64,000 nucleotides of DNA, from assembly GCA_016748015.1 (NCBI GenBank), contig JAAOMT010000324.1, forward strand, positions 126,434 to 190,433. The letters are read 5' to 3'. Origin of the DNA: Geosiphon pyriformis. Lineage: Eukaryota > Glomeromycota > Glomeromycetes > Archaeosporales > Geosiphonaceae. Under the pieces are notes generated by a model that did not search any database, was not told the DNA's origin, and worked only from the letters and a program-made list of their open reading frames with translations. The translations under genes were made by a program, and so were the position numbers. Positions 46,850 to 57,182 of the stretch are shown here, piece by piece. Each line of letters begins with the position of its first letter. The stretch's first letter is position 1.

Positions 46850-48170
46850 CTGACATTGTGAAACACCAAATCGATACAGGAAATGCTTGACCGATTAAGC
46901 AATGAGCCTACTGAGTACCCCCATCTAACGATAACCTTATTAAGCAAGAAGTGCAACAGATGCTTAATAACAGTTTAATCAAAGAATTGTTAAGCCCTTG
47001 GTCCTCTCTAGTAGTCTTAGTTACCAAGAAAAATGGAAAAGTGCGATTCTGCGTGGACTACAAAAAACTAAACAGTGTTATGCGAGGAGATAGTTATCCC
47101 ACTTCCCTAATCCAGGAAATTCTGGACAATCTAAGGAAAAAGAAATAGTTCTTGTCATTAGATTTAGCCAGTAGTTATTGGCAGATTGAAATGGACCCCA
47201 AAGACAAAAGAAAAACAGCATTTACCACTCAAGATGGCAATTTCAAATTTAATGTAATGTCTTTTAAACTTTGTAATGCTTCTGCCACTTTTCAATGCCT
47301 CATGAATGTAGTATACAAAGAAATCCTTTGGAAATCAGTCGTAGTTTATCTGAATAACACCAATGTGTTTTCAGAAACATTTGACGACCATTTGCTCCAC
47401 CTTCAATAAGTGTTTAAACGCCTTCAAAATGTCAGATTAAAACTCAATCCCAACAAATGCTTTTTCGGAAAAACCAAACTAAAATTCTTAGGGCACATGA
47501 TCAGAAAAGATGGAGTTAAGCCCAATCCAGACAAAATCCAAAAAGTCAAAGACTTCCCAGCCCCAATCAACTTATGAGAATTACAAGGATTTTTGGGATT
47601 AGCAGGATACTATCAAAGATTCATTAAGGGATTTTTCATCATTGCAAAACCCCTCCATTACTTGTTATCCAAATATGTACCATACCTATGTAAAGAAGAC
47701 CAGCAGAAAGCGTTTAACTATTTCAAGCAGTGATTGATCACCTCTTCAATATTGATCTATCCTGATTTTACCAAACATTTCATTGTCGTTACAAATGCCT
47801 TAAAAAATGCACTAGGAGCTATTTTATCTCAGATAGGATCAGACAAGAGAGAACATCCAATTGCATATGCTAGTTGTAGCACAAGTCCAGCAGAAAAAGT
47901 ATATAGTGCAATAGACTTAGAATGTCTTGCCATTTATTGGGCTGTACAAACTTGAAAACATTACCTCAGTCAACTATTTGACTTCTATACTGATCATAAA
48001 AGACTTATTTGATTACTCAATAACCCACAGCTGAAAGGAAAATATGCATGATGGAGCACTTATTTGCAACAATTTCCACTCAAAGTCCACTACAAAAAAG
48101 GATTCAAGAACACAAATACTGACAGTTTGTTGAGGATGCCACAAATCTGATCTCAGACCCATAGACACAA
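46850..48170 (+). pseudogene. Reverse transcriptase and RNase H of element E
   Basis: Open pieces 46,951-47,148, 47,152-47,409 and 47,734-47,955. The RT has VVLVTKKNGKVRFCVDYKKLNS, then LDLASSYWQIEMD, then VVVYLNNTNVFS (catalytic YLDD changed to YLNN). RNase H has VVTNALKNALGAILSQ (first Asp as Asn), ECLAIYWA and YTDHKR. The stop at 47,146-47,148 (TAG before FLSLDLASS) lies where WF is expected. Confidence 0.78.
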
Positions 48171-48229
48171 CCACCTACCAACAAATACATCAGTACCTAT
48201 TAACACTATATTTCAAGAAAATCTTATCT

Positions 48230-49530
48230 CAACAGGAACAGAGTATCATACAGAAACAAGCAAAAAACTACTTTATTCAAAATAACCAACTCTACCATTG
48301 AGAATAACAAAATCACCTCACTTCACAATGATTAATAAAAAACAGTGAAAAAGAAACCATATTATATAGCATGCACCCAGATCTAACAGCAGGACACTTC
48401 AACAAAAATGCTACTCTAGAAAAAACAAGCAACCTATACTATTGGCCAACAATATATAAGGATATTTTTGAATATGTTCTTACTTGTGATTTATGCCAAA
48501 GAAGAGGAGAAGCAAAATCAACAGAACCACTTTAACCCATTCCAGTTGAAAATCCATTTAATAAAATCAGGATTGACTTGGTTGGTCTTCTCTTAATTAC
48601 ATCTAAAGGAAATCAGTATATTGCTATAGCCATTAACTATCTTACAAAATGGCCAGAAGCCAGAGCAATTCAAGTGGTTGATGCCAAAACAGTCACTGAG
48701 TTTGTACATCAAGACCTAATTTGCAGACATGAATGTCCAAAAAAATTGTTATCCAATCAAGGAATGCATTTTGTCAACAGTACGTTAACAGAATTAAGCC
48801 AATGGTTTGGTATAAAACATTCTTTATCATTACCATACTACTCACAAACAAACGGACTGGTAGAACGGTTTAACTGAATTCTGTGTGAAGCACTAGCTAA
48901 AATAAGTCAAGAAAATGAACAAGAATGGGACTTATTCATACCTTCAGTACTCTTTACATACCAAACACTAAAGCAAAATATGACACAATTCACACCATTC
49001 AAACTAGTCTATGGAAGAAAAGCCACATTACATATCGAATAAGAAATATCGCCTTACCTAACAGAAACAATCACCAAAGAGAATTTTGAAGTTACCTTAT
49101 ACCAAAAAATATACCAGCTAATGGAAATATTAGAAAACAACTGAAGAACAGCAGCTGATAACATTAATAATGCTTAAAAATGGCAAAAGGAAAGACATGA
49201 CAATCGCCTATCTGAACAACCAATAAAATTCAAGATTGGAGACCAAGTACTATTACATCATACAAAAGCTAAAAAACAGTGGAATAGAAAGTTTGACCCA
49301 AAGTGAAATGGTCCATTTCACATACAAGAAGCTTTAGGAAATAGAGCTTACAAATTACAATTAGAAGACAAGATTCTAAAGAAAGTAGCTCATGGGAACT
49401 GATTAAAAATTTATCATGCAAAACAGCAGTCATCATCATCAATACCTCAATTAGGAACACAAATTCCATTAATCAGACCAGAAGATATATCATGAGATCT
49501 GGAACCAATCATCATCATTGAAACATAACA
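48230..49530 (+). pseudogene. Integrase of element E
   Basis: Zinc-binding part with CDLCQ at 48,488. The core has NYLTKWPEA (48,630; first Asp as Asn) and LLSNQ (second Asp as Asn), and GLVERFN with the Glu kept (48,855-48,875). The open piece is 48,578-48,877. The C-terminal domain KFKIGDQVLLHHTKAKKQ is at 49,230-49,280, ending near 49,528. Stops are mostly TGA and TAA at conserved Trp, Arg or Gln positions. Confidence 0.75.
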
Positions 49531-49612
49531 GTAATACATGACTATTTAATTGGAAAATTCAAGTATATATAACATCCAAAAAAACAGCAAGAATTGATAG
49601 AACTTTGTCAAC

Positions 49613-50347
49613 ATGGATCTTTCAAATCAAATTCTACAACTCTTAAAACAACTGTTTGATGTAATTCAACAGTTTTCTGCTCAAATAGAAATAACAATTA
49701 ATAAAAAAAAGCTATGGTACAAAGATAAAAGCAGGAAAGAGGAGAATGAAAGTTCAACTAGAACTAAATATTTCTTTCCCTATACACCACCCAAAAAGCA
49801 ATATTGGAGGAAAAATTGCTTTTGGGCAGAAGGTGAAAAAGAAAGAGAGAAGAGACGAGAAAAAGGTTACAAAAGAAGATACTTGGTCCCTGAAATAGAA
49901 GAAATTAAAAAATCTTTATCTCGTGGAACCGAACTTCCCGAAACAGGGGAGTGGACATTAGACAATGCCCAGGAATAAAAAGAAAGACTTCTGTCAGCCT
50001 ATTGGTTCTACAAAATTAAAGAGCAGCTTGACTTGAAAACATCATATGAAGACCTCAGCCAGAAAACGTTCAACAAAGAAGCAATGCAACAGGTAGAAAA
50101 ATTCATAGGAAGAAACAACTTAATCCTATATTACAAAGCAGCATACTGACTATACGCTGCCTTCCAACATTGCCCAAACGTACTACTAAACAGTTCTATA
50201 AAAACCATAATGGTTAACAACATAGGACGAATAACCAATCAACAGTTTAAAGACCTACAAAAAGCAATACTCGAGGCAACCATCGAACATTACATGAATA
50301 AATCCATAATAATAGATATATACGGTTTTGCAGGAGCTCAATTTTAA
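49613..50347 (+). pseudogene. Third ORF of element E, best-preserved long form
   Basis: 245 codons in one frame from the ATG at 49,613 to TAA at 50,345-50,347, interrupted by TAA (49,976-49,978) and a TGA near 50,147. The start is 85 bp after the integrase stop area. The first 121 codons are open. The N-terminal 25-30 residues are a Leu/Gln-rich helix, residues 40-105 are very basic and charged, and the C-terminal 120 residues look alpha-helical. It ends GAQF-stop overlapping the purine tract. It resembles the element 1 copy closely and B/C in the C-terminal half. No homologue recognised. Gag-like, nucleic-acid-binding or regulatory roles are all possible. Confidence 0.65.
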
Positions 50348-50360
50348 AAGAGAGAGATAA
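50345..50360 (+). other. Polypurine tract of element E
   Basis: TAAAAGAGAGAGATAA immediately before TGTTACCC. Typical position and composition for the plus-strand primer. It overlaps the stop codon of the third ORF, as in B. Confidence 0.65.
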
Positions 50361-51358
50361 TGTTACCCGAGTAGAAAAACATGACCAAAACATGAACAAA
50401 ATGTGATATAACACAGAATAATATGCAATAATGTGCAATAATGCATTGTAACTTAGGATAATGCAGAATAACACATTATAATATAAAATAACACAGAATA
50501 ACATATAATAACACCAGATAATGTGTTATAACATAAGATAACTAGCAATAACATAGAATAATGAAGCAATAACAAAAATAACAAAGCAATAGCTAATGAT
50601 AATGTAACAATTGAAAGCAATTCTGTAAAACCAAAAGAATATATAAAAACAAGTACTCATAGAAGTTAGAAAGAGGACAGATAGCTAGACAAGAATTAAT
50701 TTTCCTTTACTCTCTCATATTTTAGCCTATACACACATTCTAAAATAAAATCAAATATTCCAAATTCACAAATCTATGTTCTCCCAACTTCTATGTTTTA
50801 ATTGAATCATTGTTGATTACCTCTATTCTAGAACAGATGCCATTAGTATAAATGCCTCAAATATTAACAACTTGGACCAATTGCTCTTGATCATGGTAAT
50901 TGACGGGAACTAATTCTTTTTTTTTTTTCATTTTCATTTTTTCTTGTTTTTTTTTTGTTTTTTTTTGTTTTCTTTTTTTTTGTGTGGAGCGACAACATTG
51001 GAAAATTGATTGTCTTGGAATAGACTTCGTGATAGTTTGGTAAAAAAAGGAAGCTCCCCCTACAGTTTTGGATATTAATGTTATCTTGTTAGCTTATTAA
51101 AAGGGCGAAAAGACAATGCTGGACCCTAACAACTGTGCTTGTTAGCTTGGAAAAAAATGTTCACATTAATGGAAAGGTTGCAATTAACAAGAGATAAACT
51201 CTGTGCCTTATAACCAAAGAACTCAACGGGTAAATTTATGTACAGAAATAGACCTTCAGAGACTGATAACACTAATACTGAGAAAAACATACAAACTTGA
51301 AAGACTAAAGTAAAGCACCAAACATAAATACCATAAACATGGAATTCTATCCATAACA
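50361..51358 (+). repeat. 3' LTR of element E (type 3)
   Basis: TGTTAC to ATAACA, 998 bp. The array of ATAACAC/GTTATAAC repeats is at 50,400-50,575, TATA (GAATATATAAAAACAAG) at about 50,637-50,653, the T-rich tract at 50,917-50,982, and AAAGCACCAAAC near 51,311-51,322. Followed by acat; no left LTR exists to compare. Confidence 0.8.
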
Positions 51359-52358
51359 ACATATAAGAATTAAAGAAAAAAAAAAATAAGATAACAACTT
51401 TTATCTCAATCATTCTTTTATCACAAATTTTTTTTTCCCTACCTTTAAGTATCTGAACATTTTGGAATAAAAGATTACTTATTGGTTATTTTTTACCCTT
51501 TTTCTGAAATATGTAATTATAGTATTTGAAGATTATTGAATAAAACATAACTGAAGAGTACATCTGATATCTGATATTGAATTCTAAGAATGCTGATATA
51601 AAACATAGAATTATACCAGTATATGATTATTTGTTGACAATATGGACTATTTTTCTACTTTTAGATTCTCCAATTATCTTTTGAAAAATATAGCAATTGA
51701 AATATTTTATGAAACTGATCTTGTATATTAAATTCATATTTATTCAATTCACTCTTTAAAATTGAATTCTCTTTGATTTCTTTCATCATTTTACAATCTT
51801 GTTCTTTCTTGCTATCTATTAGCTTGTTACTTCAACTCATAACAGTATTTTAAAGTTTAGTATTGTTTTGGTTAATTTAAATAACCAAACATTTTTAAAT
51901 ATATGTATTTTAAATATAACTATTATTAATTTTAATTTTTACAATATATATTAAATTAAATAAAAATTTATTTATTTATTAAAATAAAATTAAAAACTAT
52001 ATTAATATTATTAATAATAAATATATAAATATGTTTATAAATATATTTATAATTTTACTTTTTATTTTGTTTTTTAATATTAGTAAATAATTTTTTATTT
52101 TTTAAAAAAACTGTTTTTAAAAATACTTATTATTTTATAAGTTTGTTTAATTTTATTAATTTTGTTAAAGCCAAATATGTTAAAAAATTTGTAAATAAGT
52201 TTTAATTTATAATTTTAATCTAAAAACTGTAATAATATAATATTTTAATAGATATTTATAAATTGGCTTAACTAACTTAATTTTTACTGTTTTTTATTTT
52301 TATTTTTAAAAGTTTTATATATAAAATTGTTTATTATTTTAAAAAAAAACTATATAAA
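51359..52358. other. Spacer, no gene seen
   Basis: 51,359-51,860 has somewhat more balanced composition and may be old host or transposon sequence. 51,860-52,358 is almost only A/T with runs of T and A. I see no supported gene, RNA or repeat. Confidence 0.5.
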
Positions 52359-52493
52359 TTTTTTTTTTTATTTTATTTTAATGAGTAAGGTCCAAACACT
52401 ACCTAGTACAATACATCATACAAGTGATCTAAACTAAGTGTGAATCATGCTCTTTCTACACATGACCAGCCACTCAGACTAGTCAGGACAACA

Positions 52494-55400
52494 CTAGGCA
52501 CTTATACGCACCAAGACCAAGTTACCTACACCTGAAAAGAATAAACTAGATTTACGAAACCCAAAACTAACACCAAGAGCATCAGTAATACCCAACAATT
52601 TAACTACACCAGACGAGAGCACCAAAGGAAGACCAGAAACCGAGATAGGAATAGAGCCGTCACATGGGATCAAGCCACCTTTCTCCATAACAGCTCTGTG
52701 TTTCACACGCACCAGCCAAATATCATCACAGAATGCAAGACAGAATTCGCGAACAAATGCCACAATATTTTGAGCCGCCGTTTTAGAGTCCTTGAAAACA
52801 GAAAGAGATTCACGATACCACTTATTGAAAACAAAGCCCTTACTTATAACCGTACTAACAACAGCATTGGAAGCGCAATCAGAAAGCAACTGTGAAACAC
52901 ATGAAGTTGAGTGAGACAAACCCGAGCGCATTTCCCAAACAGATGCATGAGTGTTCATCAACCGAGCACGATCACTAGCATCAAAAGGGCAAGAAAAAAC
53001 ATGATCTGAAATCTCAACATTACCACAAAACAAACACATCACACTGGGGTACCCCTTACTGTACAGTCACTTACACACAGCAACAGGAAGATGATAATGC
53101 AACGCCTTCATAAAATATGTCCAAAAACTAGCTGTATGAGTACTAGTAAAACCAGCGGCCAAATGAGAGTCCGAATGTCACACCAAACATGATCTGGACC
53201 AATCAACATCAGCATGCAGACTGTCCACCAAAACCTGAGAACCAGAACCAACCTCTCAATATGCATGGTAAATAGAGCGGAAAACACCACGAACAAAATG
53301 TCTAAAATTACCAGAAACCACAGCACCACCAGCTCTGAGAAAATGTTCATTGATCCTATGAAGAAGATGCACACCAGAAGACGCAGCAGCCCTAGCCAAA
53401 GTGTCAGCACACTCATTGCCCAAGACTCCGGAGTGACCTCTAACTTTAATTCAATTAACATCCAAATTCTTGCAATGAATGACATTAGAAATATGGCAGC
53501 GTTTGACCCAACACCGATTTCTAAAATCTGGATGATCCAATATTAACTCTGACTTGCAAGCATCCAAAGCGGCCTGGCTGTCCGAAAACAGATTGACCAA
53601 ACAAGAAGGAGGAATGCACTTGAGAGCCAAAGAAATGGCCTGTAACTCCACCATGGTAGAAGAAACCAAACCAGAAACTTCCACACCCAAATTCAAATCA
53701 ATGTCCCCAAAAAAAGCAGTGGCGCCAGCCTTCATACTAAGAGTACCCAGCCCATACAGAGAACTATCTGTAAACAAAGAAAGGCAATCAGAATCAACCT
53801 CCAACAAATGATTGCAGACAACATCAAACTCACAAGACTTAAGAACATCAGACAAGGCAACATTCAGTGGTGAAAGAGAGCAAATGGGAAAAGACCCAGA
53901 ACCAGACAAAAAGTGAACAGCAACATTGAACTAATCAGGAACTGGGCCCCAAGGGTCCAGTCTCTTCCACCACTTGAAAGTCCTCCATTCAAAAACAGAA
54001 CCAGTTTGATCGCAAAACTGCTCAACAAAAGCAATTCCATATTGCCAAAGTGAAGAGACACATTTATAAAAAACTGGCTCGCCAAGAACAATAGACATTG
54101 AAGTTCCTTTTTGAAAACAAAAAGCTTTGGTCATGAGACCACCCAGAGAAAGGTCACAACCCAAAAAAATTCAGACAACACCAGCCAAAAAATTATTCAA
54201 AGGACTGACACTAATATGAGAAGGAAAAAGCAGAGGGTGGTGAGAGCGCCAGCTAAGAACTTGTAAGTCATGAGATCTATGTGCGAACAAGCAGTCTAAG
54301 ATACCCACAGAATTAGCGAAGCAAACAACAGCAGCTGACTTGCTCTCTGCCTGGACCTGTTCAAAAGATTTCAACCCATACAAAGAAGGATGATGAACAG
54401 CATTATTGGAAAAATCGAGCAGTAGGCCAGATTTGGACTTCAAAACTTTACAAATTATAGTGTCCCATTTTGCACACACACTAATAGAAACAAAACTAAA
54501 CTGAGTCCTATAGACAATTATGGGGTAAAGAACCACTGAGACCAAATACGAGAACTGCTTATCAGAAATAGCTTTTCTTAGAACAACATTGGTGAAGAAC
54601 CTGACATTCAAGTGTGCCTTAGCCAAGCTAGGCTTCGACAAACCTTCAGTAGACAGAAAGATACCCAGGTATCAATGAAACTTTCCCCTTTTGGCTATCA
54701 AAATAGGCAAACCACTGATCAACAAATGAGGATCGGAAACTCTGCAATTAATGAAAATAGCCACCGTCTTGTCATTATTGATTGAGATGTTATTGACTCA
54801 AAAGAAATCACTAACAACATTGAAAATATGTTGGATGGCAGCCTGGCTGCTACCAATTCAAATCGTATCATCAACGAAAGCACCAGCTTTGAGGAAAGAA
54901 GTTAAACCAGCCTGAGATTCAGCGTGATCAGTGTTGGCAACACAACAAGAGTCTAACCTGTATCCACATACACTTTCTTGTCTCTTGACTTCACACAAAA
55001 GAGGATCATAAAATATGCGCCAGAGAAGAGGAGAAAACACCTCCCCTTGGTTCAAGCTATTATGAACCTGATATCCATTGGTCAACCCAAAATTCATCAT
55101 AACTCTGTTGAACTAATCATTGTAAATGCTACCAAAAAATTGAATGAATTTGTTACACATCTTTATTCTAACCAAGCTTTTTCTCAGATGTTCCCAACCA
55201 ACAGAGTCATAAGCCTTCCGCATGTTCTGCAAGACCAGCCACAGCTCTCGGTTCTTTTCCAAAGCATCTTTTATGACCAATCCAATAGCAAAAATAGGAG
55301 ATTGCATTGTTGTACCTTTTAAGACAGAAAAATTATCCCCTCTCAAAACATCAAAAACACTACAAGCCAAAAAAATCCTGTCCAAAAGCACTTTAGAAAG

Positions 55401-57182
55401 GACTTTGCGAGCTGTCTCAATCAAAGCAATAGGATAGGTATTTGTGAGAACACCCTCCCATTCATATGGTTTGGGAATCATCAACACCCAAGCCTTCTTC
55501 CAAGGCCCAGGAACAGATTCACACTCCAAGCAAACATTCAAAAGCACTAAAAGCATATCCAATACTGATTTGTCACAATGTTTCCACAACTCATTCGAGA
55601 TACCAGAGAGACCAGCTGCTTTTCCATCAGGCAGACTTGAAATGACATTAGACATCTCATCAAAATCAATCGGGCACATTACACCAGAAAAAGCGTCATC
55701 AAAAACATACTCCAAAGGCTGGTATTGGTGATTTCAGACACCAGTAACATCAGAAAATACACCGCACTTCCTAGTCCAAACCTCCATGACCGCATCTACT
55801 TTGGCCTTAACCAAATTAGGCTCCAATACCAACTCATTATCAACAACCAGATGATCTAAAGTTACCTTGCGAAAAGGATATTCTAACATGCTCCTAATAG
55901 TAAGACCCTTGTTTAACTCGAAACTTTCTATTTTTTTATCTATCGCCAACCTGATCTGAGATTCCCTAATCCGCCCTGCTTCAGACATCTTGGAGAAGTG
56001 ATAAGACTTTTTGACTTTGGACAAAACTGACTAAATAGCATTGAAGTGGGAATCTGACAGAAAAAGAGACCTCACCATAGAGGCATTGACTGAATCCACA
56101 CCTTCCCACCTGTCGAGCAAGGATGTAAACTCCTCAGCAGAATTCAGACAAGATGCTTTAACTAACTTAGACATCAAGAGTTCTAGCCTGTGAAACTTGG
56201 ACAATTCCTTGCTAAAAATTTTATCAAAGTCCTTGAACCACTTCCTCTTAAAAACTGCCTCAGCAGACAGACACATCACTTTACGAAGAGCAACCCACAT
56301 TGAATCCAAGTCTGAGCAGATCCTGGCTGCAAGAAAATCATCATAAAACATAGCAGCATTTGCTGCAGTATCCTTCTCAAATTTGGCTTATTTAATATCA
56401 TCCGCACTTTTGCAATTGTATTTCCAGCGATTCTTATTTGCCTGCTTGTGGACAGAATTCAACTGGACATCTAGCAGACCACCTAAACCCACCCACACTA
56501 AAACAGCCTGATGATCAGTATTAAAGTATTCCCCAACACTAACCACATCACGACCCACCACTGTATTGACTAGGTTTAAAGAAATGAGCATATAATTAAT
56601 CATCTTAGCAATGCCCTGAGAATTAGACCAAGTTGGCAATTTCCCACAGGAGTTCCCACCCAGGGCATTAACCAAACCCATGTCCAGGCATTTCCTAAAA
56701 CTTACACACTTACGAGAGCCGTTTTCATTAAAATCGGCACCAAGAATGATAAAAGAAGATTCATTGACAGCCTTTGCAATAAGAGAGTTGATGTCGCCAG
56801 CTTGAGAAAACTGAGCCACTGAAGAGACACCAGTGTACAGCCCCAAAATTGACACAGACAGTTTATTCTTAAAAAGCAACCTGATGAACAGGAGCCGACC
56901 AGGCACTTCCAAAATCTTACAAACATGTCGCACCAAAGAAGAATTCATGACAATCACCACACCTGCACTTAGATAACCAGATTCTATACCAAAGGTAAAC
57001 ACCCGTACACCATCAAATTTGTTGACAATCCAGGGGCAAACCTTTCTCTTTAATTTTGATTCCATAAAAATAGAAATTAAATTGTTCATATTCTTATGCC
57101 AACGAATGATATCGTCTTGTTTCGCAGGATTGTTCATTCCTCTTACATTACACGTAGCCACCTTTCAAACCAGATCACTCAT
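52494..57182 (-). pseudogene. LINE ORF2: endonuclease, RT, RNase H (1 frame, 14 internal stops)
   Basis: It starts at the ATG at 57,182, overlapping the ORF1 stop (ATGA). All pieces to the final TAG (52,494-52,496) are in one frame. The endonuclease (57,160-56,450) shows CNVRGMNNP, MESKLK, ADFNENGS and TDHQAV; IDY has become INY. The RT (55,700-54,650) has GKAAGLSGISNELWKH, DMRKAYDS as NMRKAYDS, and the active site FVDDT intact (about 54,865-54,885). RNase H (53,830-53,380) has FTDSS, VELQA, FSDSQAALDA and GHSG. The terminal finger CLFCGNVEISDHVFSC is at about 53,035-52,990. Stops: TGA at 57,165, 55,734, 54,858, 54,798, 54,672, 54,171, 53,451, 53,256, 53,178, 53,067; TAG at 56,031, 55,113, 53,931; TAA at 56,388. 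Confidence 0.88.

Larger units (their letters stand above)
45563..51358 (+). mobile_element. Ty3/Gypsy element E (type 3), 5'-truncated
   Basis: It lacks LTR, gag, protease and zinc ribbon on the left and starts abruptly in the segment before the dUTPase at the end of the C 3' LTR. The rest is complete: zinc finger, dUTPase, RT, RNase H, integrase, third ORF, purine tract and 3' LTR. It is closely related to element 1 and somewhat better preserved, with higher G+C. Confidence 0.8.

Noticed and set aside
49613-50347. Third ORF as an envelope gene
   Set aside because: No signal peptide, no membrane segment and no Cys pattern typical of an envelope protein.
52494-57182. Reassigned genetic code with TGA read as Trp, suggested by many TGA codons at Trp positions
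   Set aside because: TGA also occurs at expected Arg positions in the same ORF (54,672, 54,171, 53,067), TAG occurs at Trp positions as well, and the host uS7m frame uses TGG and ends in TAA. Mutation explains all of them.
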